NCBI GenBank assembly: GCA_963662155.1
Contig: OY759266.1
Location: 55,693,510-55,757,509 of the forward strand
Length of the DNA: 64,000 nt
Source of the DNA: Lamellibrachia columna
Lineage: Eukaryota > Annelida > Polychaeta > Sabellida > Siboglinidae
Direction of reading: 5' to 3'
Under the pieces are notes generated by a model that did not search any database, was not told the origin of the DNA, and saw only the letters and a list, made by a program, of their open reading frames with translations. The translations under genes and the position numbers were made by a program. Below are positions 41,901 through 51,342 of this stretch, in pieces (position 1 is the first letter of the stretch; each line of letters opens with the position of its first letter).

Positions 41901-43342
41901 GTATCATGTTGGCTTCATGGGCCAACGCATCGCCCCTGTCACATGTCTAGCCTTCCATCCCTACAAGGTAGGTGTCACACGCAATGTGTTCCCTCACCTC
42001 TCCAGCCTTCCATCCCTACAAGATAGATGTAACACCCAGTGTGTTACCTCACCTATCCAGCCTTCCATCCCAACAAGGTAGGTGTCGCGTGCAATGTGTT
42101 CCCCTCACCTCTCCAGCCTTCCATCCCAACAAGGTAGATGTCACCTGCAGTGTGTTCCCTCACCTATCCAGCCTTCCATCCCAACAAGGTAGATGTCACC
42201 TGCAGTGTGTTCCCTCACCTCTCCAGCCTTCCATCCCAACAAGGTAGGTGTTGCGTGCAATGTGTTCCCCTCACCTCTCTAGCCTTCCATCCCAACAAGA
42301 TAGATGTCACCTGCAGTGTGTTCCCTCACCTCTCCAGCCTTCCATCCCAACAAGGTAGATGTCACCTGCAGTGTGTTCCCTCACCTCTCCAGCCTTCCAT
42401 CCCAACAAGGTAGATGTCACCTGCAGTGTGTTCCCTCACCTCTCCAGCCTTCCATCCCTACAAGGTAGGTGCCGCGTGCAATGTGTTCCCTCACCTCTCC
42501 AGCCTTCCATCCCAACAAGGTAGATGTCACCTGCAGTGTGTTCCCTCACCTCTCCAGCCTTCCATCCCTACAAGGTAGATGTCACCTGCAGTGTGTTTCC
42601 TCACTTTCCAGCCTTCCATCCCTACAAGGTAGATGTCACCTGCAGTGTGTTCCCTCACCTTTCCAGCCTTCCATTCCTACAAAGTAGATGTCACATGCAA
42701 TGTGTTCCCCTCACCTCTCCAGCCTTCCATCCCTACAAGGTAGATGTCACATGCAATGTGTTCCCTCACCTCTCCAGCTTTCCATCCCTACAAGATAGGT
42801 GTCACACTCAATGTGTTCCCTCACCTCTCTAGCCTTCCATCCCTACAAATTAGGTGTCACATGCAATGTGTTCTCTTCACCTCTCTAGCCTTCCATCCCT
42901 ACAAGGTAGGTGTCGCACTCAATGTGTTTCCCTCACCTCTCTAGCCTTCCATCCCTACAAGATAGGTGTCACACTCAATGTGTTTCCCTCACCTCTTTAG
43001 CCTTCCATCCCTACAAGGCAGGTGTTGCACGCAATCTGTTTCCCTCACCTATCTAGCTGTTTGTTCCTACACAAATCCAGTTATGCTGTTGTTTTTTAGT
43101 TCCATTACTTTATAGAATCAGTTCCATATTTTACTATATTTGACAAAAGTGTATTCAGATTTATTTTCTTGCTGTATAGTACTATTATCTTTAGAACATG
43201 TTTTAGTAGGTTTTATTAGATCAGTGTTGCGACTATAACTTTTAATATTAACACAACCATGTTGTTGCAGGTGAGACTAGCAGCTGGCTGTACGGACAAC
43301 ATTGTCTCTGTCTACACGGTCCCTGAACAGCGGCGAAGATGA
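14966..43342 (+). CDS. RPTOR: Regulatory-associated protein of mTOR (Raptor), complete, 32 coding exons
   Basis: Exons: 14966-15133, 18175-18277, 20587-20747, 21264-21344, 22444-22584, 22916-23091, 23549-23608, 23943-24043, 24453-24597, 24858-25035, 25868-25951, 26389-26499, 27439-27513, 28143-28208, 29814-29912, 30325-30417, 30636-30776, 30946-31087, 32743-32844, 33181-33392, 33891-33991, 35011-35182, 35762-35969, 36855-36969, 37572-37696, 38322-38423, 39810-39916, 40332-40462, 40924-41004, 41380-41496, 41838-41967, 43271-43342. All are GT-AG with consistent phases, 1299 residues (human 1335). Raptor is the substrate-recruiting scaffold of mTORC1 at the lysosome. Order: N-terminal conserved caspase-like domain, HEAT repeats, Ser-rich linker, seven-bladed WD40 propeller. 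The start is taken at the ATG before [11 protein letters not shown]; an in-frame ATG 60 bases upstream (14906) is the alternative. Four junctions (exons 5, 13, 30, 31) are embedded in minisatellites built from the junction itself. Confidence 0.96.
16260..16905 (-). mobile_element. Decayed LINE C-terminal fragment (RPTOR intron 1)
   Basis: Minus-strand translation, allowing frameshifts, gives [20 protein letters not shown] and TKKANA, then a stretch like AAAIWDPYT. This is the region after the reverse-transcriptase fingers in jockey/CR1-type ORF2. Many stops and shifts show that it is dead. Confidence 0.7.
17002..17890. mobile_element. hAT-type non-autonomous transposon with perfect 8-bp target duplication
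   Basis: A perfect 19-bp terminal inverted repeat, CAGGGCTGGGGTCAATTCC, begins at 17002, and its complement ends at 17890. The flanks are identical 8-mers, ATATATGC, at 16994-17001 and 17891-17898. Termini beginning CAGGG and 8-bp duplications define hAT superfamily elements. Both sub-terminal arms (17011-17150 and 17738-17880) are built from AATTCC/CAATTCC motifs. No intact transposase is seen in the 889 bp. Confidence 0.88.
18830..20550 (-). mobile_element. Decayed 5'-truncated LINE reverse transcriptase (RPTOR intron 2)
   Basis: The minus strand encodes CR1/jockey-type ORF2 pieces: [15 protein letters not shown] (from 20526 down), [40 protein letters not shown], the active-site box FTDDTILY (usually FADD), [17 protein letters not shown] and a tail ending at 18837. 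Several frameshifts separate the pieces, and PQG(S/T) and FADD are substituted, so it cannot be active. Its upstream end stops about 35 bp before RPTOR exon 3, close to the exon's splice acceptor. Confidence 0.88.
21500..21575. repeat. Short tandem repeat, TGTGTCATTATTGTAA units
   Basis: Three to four copies of a unit about 25-30 bp long lie in RPTOR intron 4, some 300 bp upstream of the exon 5 acceptor array. Confidence 0.6.
21858..22470 (+). repeat. Acceptor-junction minisatellite, 15 copies of 38-42 bp, ending in RPTOR exon 5
   Basis: Each unit is a polypyrimidine/TTACAG splice-acceptor followed by the first 28 bp of exon 5 (AGCTACACCCAGTACATCCC and on). Unit starts are 21873, 21912, 21951, 21993, 22031, 22073, 22115, 22157, 22199, 22241, 22283, 22321, 22363, 22402 and 22444; only the last continues into the real exon. 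Spacing is 42 bp (14 codons), 39 bp (13 codons) or, twice, 38 bp. All 15 keep the AG. All three plus-strand frames are free of stops across most of the array. Confidence 0.95.
26575..27112. repeat. 14-bp minisatellite (CAAGCTCCCAACAA), about 38 copies, RPTOR intron 12
   Basis: An almost uninterrupted array begins 76 bp after the exon 12 donor. The minus strand carries a GGG run every 14 bases. Long stop-free frames on the minus strand are by-products of the 14-bp period and not genes. Confidence 0.95.
27490..27655 (+). repeat. Donor-junction repeat, 54 bp x 3, RPTOR exon 13 / intron 13
   Basis: The unit contains the last 22 bp of exon 13 (TTGACAGACAGCTACATGCC then A), the donor GTAAGT and about 26 bp of intron. 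Copies 1 and 2 keep GTAAGT; copy 3 has GCAAGT. The unit is 18 codons long and stays in frame with exon 13, so reading through adds copies of LTDSYMP plus intron-derived residues before a stop. Confidence 0.93.
28378..29693. repeat. Long-range inverted repeat pair in RPTOR intron 14
   Basis: TCTGTCACAGAT at 28381-28392 is inverted at 29682-29693, and the outer GAG/GGAC flanks are partly matched. It may be the ends of a 1.3-kb non-autonomous DNA transposon. I see no clear target duplication and no reading frame inside. Confidence 0.3.
30840..30925. repeat. ~19-bp tandem repeat (TGTTCTATGACGTCAGA) before RPTOR exon 18
   Basis: Four imperfect copies end about 20 bp upstream of the exon 18 acceptor at 30945. 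Unlike the arrays at exons 5 and 30 it does not contain exon sequence. Confidence 0.6.
31088..32742. other. RPTOR intron 18, no internal feature recognised
   Basis: A 1.65-kb intron. Apart from a (TC)n run near 32060-32078 I see no repeat, mobile element or conserved reading frame. Confidence 0.5.
33500..33670. repeat. Dispersed repeat copy (RPTOR intron 20)
   Basis: It shares GCTCATTTGTGCAAA, TTTAGTTTTGATGAAATCAT and GGACAAACTAT in the same order with a copy at about 46545-46600 beyond the 3' end of the gene. The family is not identified. Confidence 0.5.
34855..34992 (+). repeat. Dispersed repeat copy with (TTA)n tail (RPTOR intron 21)
   Basis: It shares TTCCTGTTCATGAC, CAGGTTCCTG and TATAGAAGTT with a second copy at 37180-37315, and both end in TTATTATTA runs. 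The structure looks like a SINE or LINE 3' end. Confidence 0.55.
35975..36705. repeat. ~30-bp minisatellite beginning beside the RPTOR exon 23 donor
   Basis: About 24 copies of a unit like TGATGGTCCTTGTTGATCAT plus TGGTGGTCAG fill the first half of intron 23, from within 10 bp of the GTATGT donor at 35970. The first copies run into the donor-proximal sequence GGTCATGGGTGACGGTCAGT, so the array probably grew from the intron start, but no exon sequence is included. Stop-free frames here are by-products of the period. Confidence 0.9.
37180..37315 (+). repeat. Dispersed repeat copy with (TTA)n tail (RPTOR intron 24)
   Basis: Second copy of the family seen at 34855-34992: GGAGCTCAGGTTCCTGGGGA, then TTATAGAAGTTCATTATTAT. 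Same orientation. Confidence 0.55.
41158..41396 (+). repeat. Acceptor-junction repeat, 71 bp x 4, RPTOR exon 30
   Basis: The acceptor TGTTTGCAG followed by the exon 30 start (TGTTGAYGGAGAGATTC) recurs with exact 71-bp spacing. The AG ends at 41166, 41237, 41308 and 41379, and the last is the genuine site. All four keep the acceptor. Because 71 is not a multiple of 3, upstream acceptors would shift the frame unless three units are included. Confidence 0.93.
41950..43066 (+). repeat. Donor-junction minisatellite, 54-56 bp x 20, RPTOR exon 31 / intron 31
   Basis: The unit is the last 18 bp of exon 31 (GCCTTCCATCCCTACAAG), a donor, about 35 bp of intron and a pyrimidine tract ending CTCTCCAG. 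Units start at 41950 (genuine), then 42005, 42060, 42116, 42171, 42226, 42282, 42337, 42392, 42447, 42502, 42557, 42611, 42666, 42722, 42777, 42832, 42888, 42944 and 43000, with a degenerate 21st. GT survives in 14 of 20 (GTAGGT or GTAGAT). With the upstream CTCCAG, each unit also looks like a 17-nt micro-exon. Confidence 0.95.
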
Positions 43343-43930
43343 CACTACCATTGGCATGTGTCATATGGTGACAGGTTCAAGGAAGGGCCATTCAGGTCTT
43401 TTATCGGTTGAGCCAACTGTCCCAGTACAAAAGGCATTGCAAGGATATCTGTTGTTGACTGTTCCTTGTAATGTTTGCACAAACTTTTAATTTAGATATT
43501 TATTTTACGCATGGAATTGTGGTGCTCGGCGAGATGGAGTGTCTCTACACAGTTGTGGTGCAGTCTCTCATCGCAAATGTTCATGAGAATCTTCGACAAA
43601 TAGACATGTTCACGTTGTCTGTTCACATGTTCACAGTAAATTCTGTGGCATTCAGCTTGAGACTGAATGGAATTCTGCAATTATGTCCATGTGTTCTGCT
43701 GAAATATTGATGATTTTGTTTAGTAGTTAGTTGAATAGTAGTTGTGATATGTGGGTGATATGCCAGATATAGCACTTCAAAGTCCAATATATTGAGGGTT
43801 GTCTAATGTATAGGATGTCACATATCACGTATCCCTGTCAGAAAGTCAACATACTGTACATGCATTTTGAAATCAAATCCTGAGTAAAAATATCAATGCT
43901 GTTTTGCAGCCATGGTGTAGCTTGTGCATG

Positions 43931-44630
43931 GAGTATCTGTCATTTAACATTTAGTTGACCCCTGCAGTGACCGTCTAAAGGAGTATCTGTCATTTAACAT
44001 TTAGTTGACCCCTGCAGTGACAGTCTAAAGGAGTATCTGTCATTTAACATTTAGTTGACCCCTGCAGTGACCGTCTAAAGGAGTATCTGTCATTTAACAT
44101 TTAGTTGACCCCTGCAGTGACAGTCTAAAGGAGTATCTGTCATTTAACATTTAGTTGACCCCTGCAGTGACAGTCTAAAGGAGTATCTGTCATTTAACAT
44201 TTAGTTGACCCCTGCAGTGACCATCTAAAGGAGTATCTGTCATTTAACATTTAGTTGACCCCTGCAGTGACAGTCTAAAGGAGTATCTGTCATTTAACAT
44301 TTAGTTGACCCCTGCAGTGACCATCTAAAGGAGTATCTGTCATTTAACATTTAGTTGACCCCTGCAGTGACAGTCTAAAGGAGTATCTGTCATTTAACAT
44401 TTAGTTGACCCCTGCAGTGACGGTCTAAAGGAGTATCTGTCATTTAACATTTAGTTGACCCCTGCAGTGACAGTCTAAAGGAGTATCTGTCATTTAACAT
44501 TTAGTTGACCCCTGCAGTGACAGTCTAAAGGAGTATCTGTCATTTAACATTTAGTTGACCCCTGCAGTGACAGTCTAAAGGAGTATCTGTCATTTAACAT
44601 TTAGTTGACCCCTGCAGTGACAGTCTATAG
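43931..44630. repeat. Near-perfect 50-bp tandem array, 14 copies
   Basis: The unit begins GAGTATCTGTCATTTAACAT and includes GACCCCTGCAGTGAC. Copies differ almost only at two adjacent bases (AG, CG, CA or GG before GTC/ATC). It lies about 590 bp after the RPTOR stop, so it may be in its 3' untranslated region. The homogeneity indicates recent expansion. Confidence 0.97.
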
Positions 44631-45173
44631 TACCAGGAAGCAGAAGTGATCTGTAAATTATTGTCATGAAAAATGCCACACTTTGAAAATCTTTTTTCAA
44701 TCAAAATGTGCTTTTACACTATTCATCTCTTGTTGTGCATCTGTGGAATGCAATTCATAGGTTACTGGACTAGCTGAATGAATTACTGAACTAGCAAGAC
44801 CAAACCGGCCAAAGTCATTCGTGCCATGAACATCAATGCAAACTTAAATGTTTGACATCAGTGCTTTGACAACTTGCTACTTCCCATCCACACGATAATG
44901 AGGTAAATTCTTCCATGCACATATTTTATTATGTCAAAAGAATAACTGTTGCCATTTATTATGCTAAATAATATGTGAATCCTATGAAACATTTACAAAT
45001 AAACATATACACTAATGTATATTTACATTCCAAGCCAATGCCAACGAAACTAAACCTGACCGCTGTGATTTCACTTAGCAAGAAAAGGTTAACCAACTTA
45101 GCATCATTTAGAAGTTCAGTCATGTGATATCAAATACGTTGAAAGAAATGTTACAAATGAGACATGGTTGTAC

Positions 45174-45515
45174 GGCCGCGATAGCATACCGGTTAGAAGG
45201 CCGGACTCTCAATCGAGAGAACCCGGTTTCAAATCCCACTGCGGTCGCTTCGAACCTTTGGCAAGTTTGATCACCCCACGTTGCCACAGTTCACTCAGCT
45301 GTATAAATGAGTACCTGGCAATACAGACAGTGGTGGATATGTGAACGAATAGCCTTCGCGCGGCAATTGCAGCGTGGCTGAATACTTCCCAAAGAAGTTG
45401 AGATGGCCTTGGAATGAACAGGTCTGCCAGGGGGTGAAGTGTAAAGCGCTTTGAGCAGTCCTATGGACCGGATACCGCGCTATATAAGAACATACCTTTA
45501 CCTTTACCTTTTTAT
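45174..45515 (+). mobile_element. tRNA-derived SINE
   Basis: The head folds like a tRNA: GGCCGCG pairs with TGCGGTC about 70 bases later, with a box A-like region (ATAGCATACCGGTTAGAAGG) and a box B-like GGTTTCAAATCCC. A unique body of about 240 bp follows, with GTAAAGCGCTTTGAG and GCGCTATATAAGAACATACC, and a (CTTTAC)n tail. Length and tail match the SINE at 60155-60490. Confidence 0.82.
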
Positions 45516-45587
45516 TATGTTTTCCATTAACTTTTAAAACTTAGAATTGTCAGAAGGTGCTTACTTTGGTTAATGTTATGTTAGTTT

Positions 45588-45684
45588 CACAACAGTGGTG
45601 TTAACACTATCTGAAGTCTCACAACAGTAGTGTTAACACTATCTGAAGTCTCGCAACAGTAGTGTTAACACTATCTGAAGTCTG
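45588..45684. repeat. 32-bp tandem repeat, 3 copies
   Basis: Unit CACAACAGTAGTGTTAACAC followed by TATCTGAAGTCT. Confidence 0.9.
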
Positions 45685-46489
45685 AACATTGTATTTATAA
45701 TAAATAGTTAAAGATAAATAATGTGTTGTAAAGAGAAGATACAAGACGGAGAGACACAATGACTCACTGCTAGACTGGATTACAGTTAATTCTGTCAACT
45801 ATATGATATAAATGTGTAATTTTACAATATTTCTTTAGTTTCTAGATGAAACTAAAAAATAAGGTGGACTAAGAATGTTGATGACAGAGCCCATATATTC
45901 TCAACAGACTTACACATTTGTAACTCAGGTGTTTGTAACTATGGCAGCAAAAATTTCCTGGGGAATGGAATATCTGGGTAAATGTTATCCAATGTGCTAA
46001 ATATTGAGTCGGCCCACTGAAGTATTACGTAACCCAGAACACTTCAGTTACAAATTTGTAAGTCTTTCGAGAATACGGGCCCAGATGATTGTGCAGTTTG
46101 AAGACATCACAGCAGTTCCTAGATGTTTTGTTCAGTAGTTGTATAATTTTGTCTGTGGGTGTGTTTATAAGGTTATGGGTTAAAATCTGTATTGTGTTTG
46201 TGGTCCAGGGCTAACTAATGGGTGCTGCACGTTTTTGTTGCTATAATTAATGTCATTGACATCAGATCAAAATTACCAGCTTGTTGCAGCAAGCTGCTTA
46301 TCTTTGCTAGTTTTTGCTAAAGTGACTCATTTCACCAGATTTAGTGAAGGTCTGTTGAGACAATTGTCCAAACATGACATATTTAGAATGCACGTGGTAG
46401 CATTAGTTTATCCTCATTAGTATATCTTCATCTTTTGATTTACTGTTATGCTTTCAAGACTCTTCCTCAGTATAATTTTTTCACTCGTC

Positions 46490-46620
46490 TCATTTTAGAA
46501 TAATTTCACGAAAAATCAAAAATCTAGTATCCATGACAACTTGCCAGCTCATTTGTGCAATTATTTAGTTTGATGAAATCATCGGACAAACTATAATCAT
46601 TTTTCACCAGATCGGGTCAA
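46490..46620. repeat. Dispersed repeat copy (RPTOR 3' flank)
   Basis: Second copy of the family at 33500-33670: GCTCATTTGTGCAATTATTT, TGATGAAATCAT, GGACAAACTAT. Confidence 0.5.
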
Positions 46621-47772
46621 TATCTGGTGAACATAGGGTGGAAGTTGTCTAATCAGTATTCACAGTTTCACAAGTTATCTGATCTGACGATCAAAGTCAA
46701 CTCTTTCATCTGTTATTATATTAACATATCATCAATGATATCACAGAGAGGCCGGCAAGTTCCCATCCCACAATGCAATTCAGATAATAGTCACAGCTCT
46801 CAGCACTGTTTACATATTATACTGGGGATATCATGAGGTTCCAGTAGTCTATATCTTTATTCTTGAGTCTTGTATCTAGTGCGATGTGCATGTGTTGTAG
46901 TGCAATCAAAATGTGATTATTTCTTCATATGTTAAGTTTGTCGTGCAAAATACTGGGTTGTGGAAATTTTAATTGTATTAGATTTGTTGCAACCTTCAGA
47001 AGGGGCCTGATTTCAATTAATGATTTCAATTAATGTATGTAAAGCAATTAAACCAGCACAACAGCAGGTGCATAAGAATATTATCAAATCGTACAAATAA
47101 TCAAACCAGCGTTGCTGTTATGTAACTGCTAAGGTACTGTTTAATTAGTAGAAGTTTCTCAAGTTGTGTTTTCTAGAGAAGTCTGTGCAGTAAGATTGAG
47201 GAGTCTCCAAGGTTGGTAGTCAGACACTGGTTACTTGGTCATTAATGAGGTAGTCTTGTATATATGTGTGTGTGTTATAAGCATATATAATAAAATGCTG
47301 TTTGTACAAAGGATGTGACTGTAAACTTAACAATGCCATTGCGCAATACTGTAAATTCATGCACACTTATATGCAATAAAATGATTTTGAACCGATCACA
47401 AGCCTCAGTGATTCTATAAAATCGCAGTTGTTCCCAATGCAACAATGTATATTACCTACAGAACATGCTGTATGTACACCATTATGTACACCTGTATGTA
47501 CACCTGTATGTGCAACCAAAAAAATACATTCCCACTTTACAGTGTTTCATCATGAATAAAAGTTTACACCACCAATTTGTTTGATGTTTAACACATTGAA
47601 ATGGCGCAGGTTATTGTTTTGATGGCACGGTATGGTAAAAAGGATGTTAACATGTGTTTATTTAATGGTGGAGACACATAAGTAGATAGGCTTTTAGTTT
47701 CCTTTCAGAAAGACACAATTGAAAAAGTTTGCTTCAAAATACTGAAATTATAACTGATTGTTTAGACTAGTA

Positions 47773-48590
47773 GGGGAAGTGTTAGTTGAGCCATACATGT
47801 TTCATGGGAAACTACAGCAACAGTTACATGGTGCCATCTAGTGATTGAACATGTTATTAGAACACATTTGACCCACAATAAGTGCCATTTGTCACAAGTT
47901 TAATTAAAAAAGCTTAATTGTCCAAGACCCAAGGGAGGGTTAGTTGAGCAGCGTTTAAAGAATGAACCTGTAAATACATCGAGACAATTCATTTTTCCAA
48001 ACAAATTGGGACATTGGATAACTACAAGGCAACATGTTAGCAGTTAGTTAGACTGATTGCGATAGGCCTATAAGTCTATGTTAAGTGTGTTGATTTATTA
48101 AACGTGTAGACTTGTCAGAGATGTGTTGTGCCCATTGGGTAGATGTGTTGGCAGAGTTATGAAATTTTAGAAGGCCTACGTAAATTATACAAAGCATTTA
48201 CCCAACCTTTAATGGATAGATGATCCGGTTTCCAGTCCTACTCCAGCTTGTGTCACATGACATTGGTCATGTGACACATCCGTAACTTCAGTCTGCTGAA
48301 GAAGACTGTGAGATGCAGTTGAAATATACATAACGAACACTAAGTTTCTTGAGATGTAATTATGCTTAACATTTACCCAACGTTCGCTAAACTGGCTCAA
48401 CTTACCCTACACCAAGTGTTAGTTGAGCCAGCTTACCAGCCTTATTTGAATCAGCTAAATATAATTATATATGCATACTAGATATACTAATAACCATAAT
48501 TTATGTAAGAACAATTAGGACGTATGGATATGATTGTACGTTAAATATCAAAAAGAATGAAAAATGGCTCAACTACCAATGCCTTCCCCA
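47773..48590. mobile_element. TIR-flanked MITE-like element (possible mariner type)
   Basis: The left end GGGGAAGTGTTAGTTGAGCC is mirrored by the right end, whose reverse complement is GGGGAAGGCATTGGTAGTTG then AGCC. TA lies outside both ends (47771-47772, 48591-48592), allowing one unmatched A on the right. Internal GTTAGTTGAGC copies at about 47939 and 48420 suggest sub-terminal repeats. No transposase frame is seen. Confidence 0.55.
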
Positions 48591-50805
48591 TAATGATTTT
48601 TTTTATTTTTAAATATACATGAAATATAACTGTAATTGAATTTAGAACAAATTAGTTTTTTGTTTCCAATCAGAAAAACAACTGAACTAGTATGTTTCAA
48701 ACCTACATTCTTTAAGATTTTTTGTAATGGTAAATGAAATTGTAATTGAAAAAACAATGTAATTAAAATATAATTGTAAGTGGAATAACTCCAGCTATGT
48801 TAACAAACAAGTTATCAGGGTAGTACAATAACAGGTGTTGACATGAAATCAGAGGTATGTTCCATGGGGAACATTCTCATAGTGTGCATAAGTTAACCAA
48901 TGGGAGGGCTAATACAGGGGTATTAGGGGTCATTGTTACTATCAGTCATGTGGGCCACAAAGGTGTTGAGAGACAGGTTCTGATACAAAACATTTCCTCT
49001 CCACACAAGGACCTCCATAAATTTTGGTTCAAGCTGTCGAGTGGTTAACAGAACACGTGGAAGTTAACAGACAAACTTTATTTCAATAAATCTGTTCAGT
49101 ATACATTGTGCAGTGCTGATACATACAAATAAAACTGAAACACAATAAATACCGATGTTTTACGCTGCTGCTTACAATAGCAGATAAATAGTTTGTGCGG
49201 ACTATGATAGCCAACATTTAAAACTTGGCTCTTTCACCACGGAATGGCGACAATACGAATGGCGGCCTATTATCCTGCTGTTATGGCAATGGACATGCAT
49301 CAGTAAACTGTGTTATAGTAATACACCCATGTATTTTATTGAACCCAAATCCCAACAAGCCATATTATAACACACTGCTGAAAAGAATGTTAGTTCTACA
49401 CAACAGATGAAATGACTGCAGCCAAGATCTACCAACTGTTTGGACAATTTGAAAGAACTGATAATCGACTGCAACACAGTGCGACACTGTGGCAGTTTGA
49501 TGAACCAATCGAGAAGTCAGGACATAGAAATTCCGCATGTAATACCAGACTACCAGTTAATAATAAGATTCCACAACCCATACACATAAAATGATAAAAT
49601 AAAACTGAACCAACTAAAATACACACATATGCCTACTGTTTATGTATAAGGAATTACAGCATATCAATACATTCCAACCCTGTATGTGACATGACAATAT
49701 GATTGTCACAATATTATAATATATAGTCTGATCTCAGTTTACACCACAATACAGACTTGACTGCATGAGACAAGTGCTGATGTAATATTCATTTCTATAG
49801 TATCAGATTCTGTCCAATACATTGCAATAGTAAACTGACCCAGTTTAAGGTATTTTAATTGGTTGTGCATAGGTCACATAATCACAACATATCTGTTCAT
49901 AACCTTAGACAAACCACATGACATGGAATGTTTCACTGTTAGCTATTTTGAAGATTTCATGTGGTCCCTACTCACAGTTATAGCTATAATAACAGAAATG
50001 CACTGTAACAAATACATAACAAGTAACCATGACAACAGGTGATGATGGCACTTCTTTGACAGATTATGGCATCTAAACAATGTGATAAAACCATACAGAC
50101 TCTAAAGATACATTCAGAACAAAAATACAGAATCAGATTGAAACTGACATGTATAACTTTAAACTGGCTATGCATGGCTGGTCTTCAATTTAGCATGCTG
50201 GAACATATCTTGGAAATACAAAGATAATCCATAATACAAATACTGTTAAAAGAACAATCATATTTTATAAAGCTGCTTATATCATGGCCAGACAATAACT
50301 GCAATTACTTTACAACAGTATAAATACTGGGGCAACATAGTAAATGAGGTAATTTTACAATTATGTCAACATTGAACATAATTTGTAATACATACAAAGT
50401 CAATACTGCAGCCAGAGAATGTGCACATTTATTTTCACATTGTTGAAACACAATAACCACATTGAGTTCACCCTGTGGTGTAGATTATGGCCATTTATTA
50501 ATTATAATAAATTTCGTTGTTGTAAGAATAAACATAACTTGGCACTTACAACTTGGCCAGGCTGCTTTCGCCATACATCATAAATGTGTACAAAGGGTTT
50601 GCATGTAAGCATATGCTGCGAGCATAGAGTCTATGTAGTGTTTGTACAGAAGTGTACATTTGTACATATCTACAGAAATGTGCAAGTTTTATATAATTTT
50701 AAGAGACCAAGTTACTCCATTAGCTCAACATTTCATGGAGAAAACCTTTACAACACACACAGCAGCATAAACACAATACACAGCTACAACAAAATATTCA
50801 GTTGA

Positions 50806-50932
50806 AGCTGGCTCTATCCGGGAATGACTATTACAAATATGTATTAAGCTGGCTCTATCCGGGAATGACTATTACAAATATGCAATAAGCTGGCTCTATT
50901 CAGAAGTGACTATTACAAATATGCAATGTATG
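50806..50932. repeat. 41-42 bp tandem repeat, 3 copies
   Basis: Unit GCTGGCTCTATCCGGGAATG then ACTATTACAAATATG. The third copy is the most diverged. Confidence 0.88.
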
Positions 50933-51342
50933 AAAATGCAAATGAAAATATGTTGAGAAAGTTTAGTTGTAGGGTGAAGTACCTGAATTCACTCTATGCT
51001 CCATCAAAAAACACATTAAAATGTGACATAAAATATTTCTTTTTTACAATTTGACAATGCAATATTCAAAGCTATCATTCATATTGTTGAGACGTCGTCA
51101 CCACTGGGAACATTTTGCATTCTGCACCATCCCAAGAATATTCATATGCCCTCTTGCCCCAACCAGGAAATATCATTTCTTCCAAACATTAACCACCTAT
51201 ATTTTTCCTGCAAAATTTATACAATGGCAGTCTTTAATAGTGCAACATCAATAATCCTGAAAAGGCAATTTTACAGCATTTTACGGAAAGTTTATACTGG
51301 AATATGATAGAATGATTGAAGCATAAGATTTGAGAAAGTCCA

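Larger units (their letters stand above)
36855..43342 (+). other. RPTOR: RPTOR C-terminal WD40 propeller, exons 24-32
   Basis: Residues about 974-1299. Blade sequences include [19 protein letters not shown] followed by [80 protein letters not shown] and the terminal [16 protein letters not shown]. The propeller docks mTORC1 to Rag GTPases and Ragulator. Exons 30 and 31 are the ones with amplified junctions. Confidence 0.88.
43343..51342. other. Intergenic region between the convergent RPTOR and CYBC1 genes
   Basis: No protein-coding gene is recognised in these 8 kb. It must hold the two 3' untranslated regions, whose ends I cannot place. It also contains a 50-bp tandem array, a SINE, a TIR-flanked element and small repeats listed separately. 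The short open frames in it show no recognisable domain. Confidence 0.55.

Noticed and set aside
43931..44630. CRISPR-like regular array
   Set aside because: There are no variable spacers (the whole 50-bp unit repeats), and the genome is an animal's.
45174..45248. Functional tRNA gene
   Set aside because: The tRNA-like fold is continuous with a SINE body and tail, and the anticodon arm is irregular.
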